Part shown: one piece after another, positions 42,392-49,380 of the stretch
Numbering within the stretch: the stretch's first letter is position 1
How the letters are laid out: each line of letters begins with the position of its first letter
NCBI RefSeq assembly: GCF_030709675.1
Contig: NZ_JAUZQD010000009.1
Coordinates: forward strand, 310,001 to 374,000
Source of the DNA: Symbioplanes lichenis
GTDB lineage: Bacteria > Actinomycetota > Actinomycetes > Mycobacteriales > Micromonosporaceae
Direction: 5' to 3'
DNA length: 64,000 nucleotides
Translations under genes and position numbers: made by a program
The notes under the pieces: model-generated
The model's input: the letters and a program-made list of their open reading frames with translations, nothing else
Told to the model about the DNA's origin: nothing
Databases searched by the model: none

Positions 42392-43267
42392 GTGCGCATC
42401 GGCATCGTGATTCTTCCTGACCAGCGGTGGGCCGTGGCGGGCGAGCGCTGGGAGCGGGCGGAGCGGTACGGCTTCGACCACGCCTGGACGTACGACCACC
42501 TCGGCTGGCGTGACCTCGTGGACGGCCCGTGGTTCGACGCCGTGCCGACCCTGACCGCGGCCGCCGCCCGGACCAGCCGCATCCGCCTGGGCACCTGGGT
42601 GGCGTCGCCGAACTTCCGGCATCCGGTGCACTTCGCCCGGGAGACCCTCGCACTGGACGACATCTCCGCCGGCCGGCTGCTGCTCGGCGTCGGCGCGGGC
42701 GCCACCGGATTCGACGCCGGTGTCCTCGGCACTCCCCCGCTCACGCCCCGCGAGCGCGTCGACCGGTTCGAGGAGTTCCTCGGGCTCTATTCGCGGCTGC
42801 TCACGTCGGACCACGTGTCGTTCGAGGGTGCCTACTACTCGGCCGTCGACGCCCGTACGCTGCCCGGACCCGTGCAGCAGCCCCGGCCGCCGCTGATCGT
42901 CGCCGCCAACGGGCCCCGGGGCCTGCGGCTGGCGGCCCGGCACGGTGACGGCTGGGCGACCACGGGCGCGATGTTCACCGACGACGAGACCGCCTGGTGG
43001 AAGTCCGTGGCCGAGGCGTCCGCCCGCTTCGACGCGGCCCTCGCCGACGCGGGCCGCCCGGGCCCCGACCGCTATCTCAGCCTGGACTCCTCGCCGGTCT
43101 ACTCGCTCAGCAGCGCGCGGGCGTTCGAGGACGCGGTCGGCCGGGCGGCGGAGCTCGGCTTCACCGACGTGGTGACGCACTGGCCGCGCGAGTCGAGCTG
43201 GTACGCCGGGTCGGAAGACGTGCTGGAAACGGTCGCCGGGATGCTGCCGGCGCTGCGGAAGTCCTAG
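42392..43267 (+). CDS. Luciferase-like (probably F420-dependent) oxidoreductase
   Basis: 291 residues from the GTG at 42392. TACGGT lies six bases upstream and no ribosome site is visible, so the message may be leaderless. Barrel motifs: MRIGIVILPDQ-like start, DHAWTYDHLGWRD, LGTWVASPNFRHPVHFARETLALDDISAGRLLLGVGAG, PPLIVAANGPRGLRLAARHGDGW. It is the third luciferase-like gene in 9 kb. The substrate is unknown. Confidence 0.87.
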   Translation: MRIGIVILPDQRWAVAGERWERAERYGFDHAWTYDHLGWRDLVDGPWFDAVPTLTAAAARTSRIRLGTWVASPNFRHPVHFARETLALDDISAGRLLLGVGAGATGFDAGVLGTPPLTPRERVDRFEEFLGLYSRLLTSDHVSFEGAYYSAVDARTLPGPVQQPRPPLIVAANGPRGLRLAARHGDGWATTGAMFTDDETAWWKSVAEASARFDAALADAGRPGPDRYLSLDSSPVYSLSSARAFEDAVGRAAELGFTDVVTHWPRESSWYAGSEDVLETVAGMLPALRKS

Positions 43268-43621
43268 CCTTTTCGTTCAGTACTTCGTGCAATGGCACCG
43301 GAAGCGGCCCATTGTTCCCGGCCGCCGCCGTTTCCGGGTGCCGTTTCCGGACGAGGTTTCCCAGTCGCCCGGAAAGATCATGGAGAACGGCATCGCGCGG
43401 GGGGCGGCGCTTACCGATAGCGCCCGCTTCGATGCGCAGCGTTTGCCACGGCTATCGCCGGGGCGCTCCGGCGCTCGTTCGTTCCCGGCGCCATCTCCGG
43501 GCCGGCGCCGGCTCGGCCGGGACGACGATTCCGATCCCGGCCCGGCGTGATCCGGCCGTGCTCGTGCGGCATCCGGCTCATGTCCGCGCGGCATTCGGCT
43601 CCGCCCGTGTTGCCTCCGGTG

Positions 43622-43729
43622 GGCGACCTTCCGTGCCCCGGCCGGCTGTGCGACTCCCGCACCCCGGGCCGGCTGGGCGACCTCCCGCGCCCAGGCCGAC
43701 TGAGCGACCTCCCGCGCCCGGCCGGCCGG
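43622..43729. repeat. 27-bp tandem repeat, four copies
   Basis: Units 43622-43648, 43649-43675, 43676-43702 and 43703-43729 share GCGACCTCCCGCGCCC-GGCC with several changes each. Confidence 0.8.
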
Positions 43730-43810
43730 GCACAGGTGCGCGAGGTTCCCCTCCGCCTCTCCTGCCCCGCCTCTCCGCCTCTCCGCCTCACGGAACCGCT
43801 CCCGCGATCG

Positions 43811-43833
43811 AAGGCCGCCCTGAGAGCAGCCTT
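43811..43833 (-). terminator. Possible terminator of lsr2
   Basis: On the minus strand AAGGCTGCTCT can pair with AGGGCGGCCTT using two U-G pairs, leaving a short loop. It lies 44 bases after the lsr2 stop. Confidence 0.4.
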
Positions 43834-43836
43834 CCT

Positions 43837-43893
43837 CGTCAGCGGGCTTGAGCTGCGTCAGCGGGGTTGAGCTGCGTCAGCGGGCGTGGGCTG
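43837..43893. repeat. 19-bp tandem triplication including the end of lsr2
   Basis: CGTCAGCGGGCTTGAGCTG occurs three times in a row with minor changes. The right-hand copy covers the last codons and stop of lsr2, so the gene end appears to have been copied outward. Confidence 0.75.
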
Positions 43894-44224
43894 CGCGGTA
43901 GGCGCTGCTCACGCTCTGCGGGATGCGGCCCCGCTCGGAGATCTGGTGGCCGTGCTGGACGGCCCACTCGCGGATCAGCCTGTTCTCGTCGCGGCTGCCC
44001 GCGGTGCGCACCGGGGCGGGGCGGGACAGCGCCCGCGCCGAGCCGGCCCGGCCGACCCGGGTGCCCGCGCTGATGTACGGGTCCAGCGCCTTGCGCAGCT
44101 TTCCGGCATTCGCCTCGGAAAGGTCGATGGTGTAAGCCGTGCCGTCGAGGCTGAACTCGACCGTCCGATCGGCCGGCTTTCCATCGAGGTCGTCGATGAG
44201 GGTGGTGATTACCTGCCGCGCCAT
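43877..44224 (-). CDS. lsr2: Lsr2 nucleoid-associated protein
   Basis: 115 residues from the ATG at 44224, with AGGAG five bases upstream. It binds A+T-rich DNA as an H-NS-like silencer of acquired genes. The N-terminal dimerisation domain is clear (ARQVITTLIDDLDGKPADRTVEFSLDGTAYTIDLS), then a basic linker (about 60-78) and the C-terminal DNA-binding domain with EWAVQHGHQISERGRIP, where RGR is the minor-groove AT-hook-like motif. It is a single-gene unit. Confidence 0.96.
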   Translation of the reverse strand: MARQVITTLIDDLDGKPADRTVEFSLDGTAYTIDLSEANAGKLRKALDPYISAGTRVGRAGSARALSRPAPVRTAGSRDENRLIREWAVQHGHQISERGRIPQSVSSAYRAAHAR

Positions 44225-44705
44225 AACGACTCCTGAGTGCAATGAGGTCTATTCAGCGCGGACAAGACCGCGGCGGTGAGCCCCGGCGTCCCACCGGTCG
44301 AGGTAGGCCCCGAATAACCCTCAATCCGAAGAACGCGCTCAGTCTGGCGCGTGAACGGCCGGCGGCGCAACAGTTCCGGCCAATTTCACAGAATCATGCC
44401 GAGCCGGGTCAATTGCTGCGGCCCGGCGCCCGGGAAATTGCGGCCGCCTTTTGCGCCGAATCGGCGCGGGGCCGGCCCGCGATCGGCCCGTGCGCCGGCG
44501 CGGGATCGGCCCGTGCGCCGGCGCGGGATCGGCCCGGCGCCGACGTGGGATGGCCGCGGTGCCGGCGCGGGCGGGACGGGCCGCGTGGGCCCGCGAGTCG
44601 TCGCCGGAACCAGGAACATCATCCGCCGGCGGCTGTTGGTTACGGCCGGGCCGTCATGCTCACAGCAGGTGGGCACCGGCGCGGGGATGCCGTTAGTGTC
44701 GGGCC
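44225..44705. other. Spacer between lsr2 and the carboxypeptidase unit
   Basis: About 480 bases with locally lower G+C near 44240-44450, then a 23-base tandem repeat (44469-44556). No supported gene. Confidence 0.55.
44469..44556. repeat. 23-bp tandem repeat, two exact and two partial copies
   Basis: TGCGCCGGCGCGGGATCGGC plus CCG occurs at 44491-44513 and 44514-44536, with diverged copies on both sides. Confidence 0.8.
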
Positions 44706-44828
44706 ATGGACGCCACCTTCCCGCCGACCCGCTCCCCCAAGCGGGCCGCGCGTGCCGAGAGTGGCGAGTTGATCCCCATGGCGTTCCCGCCAGAGCGCCG
44801 CCCGACCGCAGGAGCCGTCCGGCAGTGA
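44706..44828 (+). CDS. Short upstream ORF coupled to the carboxypeptidase
   Basis: Forty codons from the ATG at 44706. The encoded peptide is basic and Pro/Arg-rich (MDATFPPTRSPKRAARAESG...), with no membrane segment. Its stop TGA overlaps the GTG start of the next gene (GTGA), a classical coupling arrangement. TAGTGT lies six bases before the ATG, which would fit a leaderless message. Whether the peptide works itself or only guides translation of the downstream gene is unknown. Confidence 0.5.
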   Translation: MDATFPPTRSPKRAARAESGELIPMAFPPERRPTAGAVRQ

Positions 44829-46177
44829 CGTTTGGCAGAACCCTCCCCACGACCCGGCGCCGCGTCGTGGCCGCCCTCGCCGCGCTCGCCCTCGGGGCGA
44901 GCACCGCGTTCTCGCCCCTGAGCAGCCCGCCCGCCCAGGCCGCCACGCTTTCCGGGCCCACCGGCGCGCTTCCGGGCCGGCCGGCTGCTTACGCGGCCAA
45001 GGCCGACGTGCCGTGCCCGAAGCCGGACGTGAAGCCCCCGGCCGGGCGCCCCCCGCGGCCGAAGCCCCCGGCGGACGATCCGGTGCTGCGGGCCGTCGGC
45101 GGGGACGCGCTGGCGACCGACGGGCTCGTCGTGCCGGACGGGGTGAAGAAGCCGCCGGCGCTGACCGCCACCACGTGGCTGGTCGCCGATCTGGACACCG
45201 GCGAGGTGCTGGGCGGGTGCGGGCCGCACGTCTACCAGACGCCGGCCAGCGTGCAGAAGCTCCTGCTCGCCGCGACGGTGATGCCGAAGCTCGACCCGAA
45301 AAGGACCATCACGGTGACCGAGGGCGACCTCGCCATCGAGCCCGGGAGCTCCGCCGTGGGGCTGCTGAAGGGCGGCCGCTACACCATTGCCACGCTCTGG
45401 CTCGGACTGATTCTGCAGTCCGGCAACGAGGCCGCCAACGCGCTCGCCCGGCTCGGCGGCGGCACCGGCGGAGTGGAAGCCACAGTGGCGGCGATGAATG
45501 CGGAGGCGAAACGGCTGGGTGCGTACCAGACGCATGCGGTGACCCCCTCCGGCCTGGACGGACCCGGGCAGTTCACGAGCGCATACGATCTCGCGCTGAT
45601 CGCTCGGCAGGTGTTCTCGTACCCCGACTTCGGCAAGTACGCGCTGACGAAGGCCACGCAGATCCCGGCGCAGAAACAGCTCAAGCAGGGCGGATTCCAG
45701 ATCCAGAACGAGAATCGCCTGATCTTCGACTATCCGGGGGCGCTCGGCGGGAAGACCGGCTTCACCCAGCTGGCCCGCCATTCCTACGTCGGCGCGGCCC
45801 AGCGCAACGGCCGCCGCCTGGTCGCGACGCTGCTGGGCGCCGAGTCCAATCCGCTGCGCGGTCCCGAGCAGGGCGCGGCCCTGCTCGACTGGGGCTTCTC
45901 GCTGCCCAAGGACGCGTCGGTGGGCAAGCTGGTCGCCCCGGACGGCCAGGACGCCGAGGGTACGGCCGCCGACGCGAGCGCCGCCCCGGTGCCCGCTGCG
46001 AAGGACAAGCCGGCCCCGGCCGCCGCCCGCCCCGCCGCCTCGGACACCAAGGCCACCCTGGCCCTCGCCGCGACGATCGCCGTCGTCCTGGCCGCCACCC
46101 CGCTGCTCCTCCTGCTCACCCAGCGCCGCCGCCGCGTCCGTCGCCGGGTGCGCCGCCGCCCGCAAGCGTTCTACTGA
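44825..46177 (+). CDS. D-alanyl-D-alanine carboxypeptidase (S11, PBP5-like), membrane-anchored
   Basis: 450 residues from the GTG at 44825 (AGGAG ten bases before). The signal peptide (about 8-40) follows an Arg-rich start. Penicillin-binding motifs: S-x-x-K as SVQK (Ser142, Lys145), SGN with Ser199, and KTG with Lys310 in GGKTGFT. A Pro/Ala linker leads to a C-terminal membrane helix (about 405-428) and a very basic tail (RRRRVRRRVRRR). It removes the terminal D-Ala from peptidoglycan stem peptides outside the membrane. It is coupled to the 40-codon ORF at 44706. Confidence 0.94.
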   Translation: MTFGRTLPTTRRRVVAALAALALGASTAFSPLSSPPAQAATLSGPTGALPGRPAAYAAKADVPCPKPDVKPPAGRPPRPKPPADDPVLRAVGGDALATDGLVVPDGVKKPPALTATTWLVADLDTGEVLGGCGPHVYQTPASVQKLLLAATVMPKLDPKRTITVTEGDLAIEPGSSAVGLLKGGRYTIATLWLGLILQSGNEAANALARLGGGTGGVEATVAAMNAEAKRLGAYQTHAVTPSGLDGPGQFTSAYDLALIARQVFSYPDFGKYALTKATQIPAQKQLKQGGFQIQNENRLIFDYPGALGGKTGFTQLARHSYVGAAQRNGRRLVATLLGAESNPLRGPEQGAALLDWGFSLPKDASVGKLVAPDGQDAEGTAADASAAPVPAAKDKPAPAAARPAASDTKATLALAATIAVVLAATPLLLLLTQRRRRVRRRVRRRPQAFY

Positions 46178-46223
46178 CCCGCGGCCTCTCCCTCGCCGCG
46201 GCGGTCAGCTTTCCCGTCGGGGG

Positions 46224-46721
46224 TCAGGTCCAGAGCAGGCCGAAGAGCCACAGGACGCCGATGCCCAGGGCCGCGGCCAGCTCGACGAGCATGGAGAGCC
46301 CGACCGCCCCCAGCGCGCTGCGCGTGGAAGGCCAGGCCCGGTTGCCCCCCAGGCGCCGGGCCTCGGCCAGATAGACCCCGAGCACGAACCCGAGCACCAG
46401 CCCGACCACCGGCACCACGAAGAATCCCACCAGCCCCAGCAGCCCGCCGGCGATCAGCGAGGACGTCGGGACGCCGGTCTCCTTCAGGCGGCGCCCGGGC
46501 CACAGATACTTGACGACCGTGCCGCCGGCGGCGATCGCGGTGGCGAGGACGAGGACCAGCCAGCGCCCGCCGTCCGCGTCGCCGAGCAGCGCCCAGAAGA
46601 GGACCGCCGCCCAGCAGAGCAGCAGCCCGGGCAGGACCGGCACGACGACGCCGATCACCCCGGCCAGCAACGCGAGCCCGGCGATGAGGTCGACGGTCGT
46701 CCCGGTGTCGGAGAGGTCCAT
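46224..46721 (-). CDS. DUF456 small membrane protein
   Basis: 165 residues from the ATG at 46721 (GTGGAG just upstream). Highly hydrophobic with five or six membrane helices. The DUF456 pattern is visible: GVIGVVVPVLPGLLLCWAAVL, the soluble turn KYLWPGRRLKETGVPTSSLIAGG, LVGFFVVPVVGLVLGFVLGVYLAE. No biochemical role is known for the family. It converges with the carboxypeptidase gene. Confidence 0.88.
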   Translation of the reverse strand: MDLSDTGTTVDLIAGLALLAGVIGVVVPVLPGLLLCWAAVLFWALLGDADGGRWLVLVLATAIAAGGTVVKYLWPGRRLKETGVPTSSLIAGGLLGLVGFFVVPVVGLVLGFVLGVYLAEARRLGGNRAWPSTRSALGAVGLSMLVELAAALGIGVLWLFGLLWT

Positions 46722-46872
46722 GCGCTCCACCGTGCCGCAGTCCCGCAACATCCGCGCGGGGAGGAAAAGCACTTTCCCGAGTTCTCAAGCGGTGACCCCG
46801 GCGACCGATGGACACTCAGCGTCGCCGGAACCCCCTTCAGCGATGCCCTCGTACGCCGCGGAGGTAGCCCAC

Positions 46873-47175
46873 ATGCTGCGCGTCCCCACGTCGCGGACCG
46901 GCCGCGTCGTGCTCATCTCGATGAGCACGGCCGCCGCCGCCGGAGCCGTCGCCGCGCTCACCGCGCTGGGCGGCGGTCAGCTGGGTGCCCTGCTGCTGAG
47001 TCTGCTGGTGGCGGGAGCCGCGTTCCTGACGCGTCGCCCGGCGCTCGCCGCACCCGGCCCGGCCCACGTCGCGGCCGGCCCGGCGGTTGCCGGGAACGGC
47101 GCGGGGCGTTCGGCTGATGCCGGAACGGCGGCCGGAACCACAGGGATGAGCGGTACGGACGGGAGGCAGTCGTGA
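46873..47175 (+). CDS. Small membrane protein with disordered Ala/Gly tail
   Basis: 100 residues. The ATG at 46873 is chosen over that at 46843 because GGAGGT stands seven bases before it. Two short hydrophobic segments (about 12-28 and 32-50) form a hairpin, followed by an Ala/Gly/Thr-rich tail. I know no family. The stop overlaps the GTG of the PIG-L gene (GTGA), so both are made together. Confidence 0.65.
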   Translation: MLRVPTSRTGRVVLISMSTAAAAGAVAALTALGGGQLGALLLSLLVAGAAFLTRRPALAAPGPAHVAAGPAVAGNGAGRSADAGTAAGTTGMSGTDGRQS

Positions 47176-47801
47176 GCCGCAGTGTGCTGGCCGTGGGGGC
47201 GCACCCCGGCGACCTCGAGCTGGCCATCGGCGGCACCCTCGCCGCGCACCGGGCCGCCGGGGACTCCGTGACCATGCTCGTGCTGTCCTGCGACGGGCCC
47301 GAGGCCGCGTCGACGCGCCGGGCCGAGGAAGCCGCGAAGGCGCTCGACTGCCTGCTCGTGTGGGGTCCCGACGCGGCCGAGCGCCGGCACCGGGACCGGC
47401 GGACGCACCCGCGGAACGGACCCGACCGGCGCCAGCGTACGGAGGCCCCGCCCGTCACGGCCGCCATCGAGAACGTGCTCACCGGGGTCGACGCCGACGT
47501 CATCTACGTCCACGCGCCCGAGGACCGGGACGCCGACCGCCGGGCCGCCGCCGAGTCCACGGTCGCGGCCGCGCGGCACAGCAGCCGGGTGCTGTTCTAC
47601 AACGGCGAGTCGACGCTGCGGTTCGAGCCGTCGCTGTTCGTGGACATCACCCCGTACCTGAGCACGAAGCTGACCGTCACCGACGACCCGGAACTGCCCA
47701 CCGCCACGGCCCGCCACTTCGGCGCCCAGGCCCGGGTGCGCTACGCGGAGGCGTTCGCCCCGGACCGCTTCGTCTGGGACCTCGCCCGCGACTGGAGCTG
47801 A
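47172..47801 (+). CDS. PIG-L/LmbE-family protein with altered active site
   Basis: 209 residues. The family removes acetyl groups from GlcNAc-type sugars using zinc. The first motif is AHPGDLE (His11, Asp14), where most active enzymes have AHPDDE, so the usual catalytic Asp is Gly. The second motif reads HAPEDRDADRRAA, where active relatives have DRHPDHR; both histidines are replaced (Asp120, Arg123). The fold (strand LAVGAHPGD, GGTLAAH helix, STVAAARHS) is intact. It may be a non-catalytic or differently acting member. Coupled to the small membrane protein before it. Confidence 0.8.
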   Translation: MSRSVLAVGAHPGDLELAIGGTLAAHRAAGDSVTMLVLSCDGPEAASTRRAEEAAKALDCLLVWGPDAAERRHRDRRTHPRNGPDRRQRTEAPPVTAAIENVLTGVDADVIYVHAPEDRDADRRAAAESTVAAARHSSRVLFYNGESTLRFEPSLFVDITPYLSTKLTVTDDPELPTATARHFGAQARVRYAEAFAPDRFVWDLARDWS

Positions 47802-48015
47802 ACGCTCACGCCCGACCGCCCGCGCTTGAGCGCTCGACGCTCCGGGCCTGAGGGGGCCTGTGGGGGCCGTGCGGGGCGGCACTTGAGGGGAAGTGACGAA
47901 GCAACCAGGCGGCAACTCAGAGCGACTCGAGCGGTCACCCCTGGTCACCGAAATTACTCGTGTCAGCCGGTACGGCCCACCGCCGGGCCACCGACCAGCA
48001 CACGGGGGACTTCAC

Positions 48016-48909
48016 ATGACCAGCACCATGACGATCGCTGCCGACCTCACCGCCGACACCACGACCGCCATCGCCGTGCTGTCCGCCGCCGAGCAGGAGG
48101 AGCTGATCCGTCAGCACATGCCGCTCGTCGGGCACCTCGTGCGCGACATGCTCAGCCGCATCCCCAACCACATCCACCGCGACGACCTCACCAGCGCCGG
48201 CCTGCACGCGCTCGTGACCGCCGCCCAGGGCTGGGACCCGAACCGCGGCATCCCCTTCAACCGCTTCGCGACCACGCGCATCCGCGGCGCCATCCTCGAC
48301 GAGCTGCGCTCGCTGGACTGGGCGACCCGCTCGGTGCGGACCAAGGCGCGCCAGACCGACGCCACCCGCCAGAGCCTGACGGTCGCCCTCGGCCGCACGC
48401 CCACCGCCGACGAGCTGGCGCAGGCCCTGGGCACCACGACGACCGACCTCAACCAGACCGACAACGACGTGCAGCGCGCCACCGTCCTGTCGCTGCAGGG
48501 CTTCACCACCAGCAGCGCCGACGACCTGGTCACCGAGCGCGCCCCCGGCCCCGAGGACATGCTGCTGCGCCGCGAGCAGATCGGCTACCTGCACCACGCG
48601 ATCGACTCGCTGCCCGAGCGCCTCCAGTACGTCATCAACGAGTACTTCCTCAAGGAGCGCCCCATGGCGGACATCGCCGCCGACCTGGGCGTCACCGAGT
48701 CCCGCGTCTCCCAGCTCCGCGCCGAGGCCCTGTCCCTGCTCAAGGACGGCCTCAACACCCACCTCGACCCGCACCTGGCCCCGATCCCGGAGAACCCGGA
48801 CAGCATCGTCGCCCGCCGCCGCGGCGCCTACTTCGACCAGATCGCCGGCAACACGAGCCTCCGCTCCCGCCTCGCCCTCACCAACGCCTACGGCATGACC
48901 GCCGCCTGA
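48016..48909 (+). CDS. FliA/WhiG-type RNA polymerase sigma factor (copy 1)
   Basis: 297 residues from the ATG at 48016 (GGGGGAC six bases before). Sigma-70 family 3: region 2 HMPLVGHLVRDMLSRIP...GIPFNRFATTRIRGAILDELRSLDW, region 3 (SVRTKARQTDATRQSLTVALGR), region 4 with LPERLQYVINEYFLKERPM and GVTESRVSQLRAEAL. In actinomycetes such factors control sporulation (WhiG) or, in motile-spore genera, flagellar and sporangium genes (FliA). A paralogue lies at 52397-53299. A terminator with T-run follows (48927-48970). Confidence 0.93.
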   Translation: MTSTMTIAADLTADTTTAIAVLSAAEQEELIRQHMPLVGHLVRDMLSRIPNHIHRDDLTSAGLHALVTAAQGWDPNRGIPFNRFATTRIRGAILDELRSLDWATRSVRTKARQTDATRQSLTVALGRTPTADELAQALGTTTTDLNQTDNDVQRATVLSLQGFTTSSADDLVTERAPGPEDMLLRREQIGYLHHAIDSLPERLQYVINEYFLKERPMADIAADLGVTESRVSQLRAEALSLLKDGLNTHLDPHLAPIPENPDSIVARRRGAYFDQIAGNTSLRSRLALTNAYGMTAA

Positions 48910-48926
48910 CGCGCAAGCTTGTCCCC

Positions 48927-48970
48927 AGCCGCGGGTTGTCCACAGGACAGCCCGCGGCTGCTCCGTTTTT
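48927..48970 (+). terminator. Classical terminator with T-run after the sigma gene
   Basis: Fifteen-bp stem (48927-48941 with 48945-48959, one G-U pair), loop ACA, then TTTTT at 48966-48970. Confidence 0.85.
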
Positions 48971-49380
48971 CCGTCAGACTGACCAGCGGGGGCGACCACC
49001 TGCGGGACTCTTTCGGCTTCGACCGGTCCTGCGGCCCCCGCCTGGAGGTGGTGGACGGCCGGTACAACGGCGCCGTCGCACACCACTTCGACGAGATCGA
49101 CAAGCGGGATTTCGCCCTCGGGGTGGCCGCCGAGCTGGGTGTGGATCCGTCTCGCTGCGCGGCCGTCGGGGACAGCCGCTCGGATTTGCCGCTCTTCGCC
49201 GCGGCCGGGTTCGCCGTCGCCTTCAATGCGACCGGGCCGGCTCGGGCGGCGGCCGGCGCGGTGGTGGACGGCGATGATCTGCGGCTGATCCTGCCGCTAC
49301 TTGCTGCCTGGTACGAAGGCGGTCAGAGGCCGGCCCGCACAGCACCGGCCTCTGCTGCCGTTGTCACGCCAGGGAGTTGA
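48970..49380 (+). pseudogene. 5'-truncated HAD phosphatase (SerB-like) remnant
   Basis: The open frame encodes only the C-terminal half of an HAD-IB phosphatase: motif II LTSGG, a GFD...LEVVDGRYNG segment, the Lys region IDKRDFALGVAAELG, and motif IV AVGDSRSDLPLF. The N-terminal nucleophile motif DxDxT and cap are missing; instead the frame starts at the terminator of the sigma gene with no ribosome site. Its end overlaps the helD stop by 17 bases. Most likely a remnant left by deletion. Confidence 0.7.

Larger units (their letters stand above)
43268..43876. other. Non-coding spacer with 27-bp repeats
   Basis: About 600 bases between an oxidoreductase gene and lsr2. It contains four 27-base tandem units (43622-43729), a pyrimidine-rich CCTCTCCGCC stretch (43745-43800), a hairpin on the lsr2 side (43811-43833) and a 19-base triplication (43837-43893). 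Open frames are low-complexity; no gene is accepted. Confidence 0.6.

Noticed and set aside
44351..44824. N-terminal extension of the carboxypeptidase
   Set aside because: The extension is Arg/Gly/Pro-rich, crosses the 23-base repeats, and would bury the signal peptide; the GTG at 44825 has a ribosome site.
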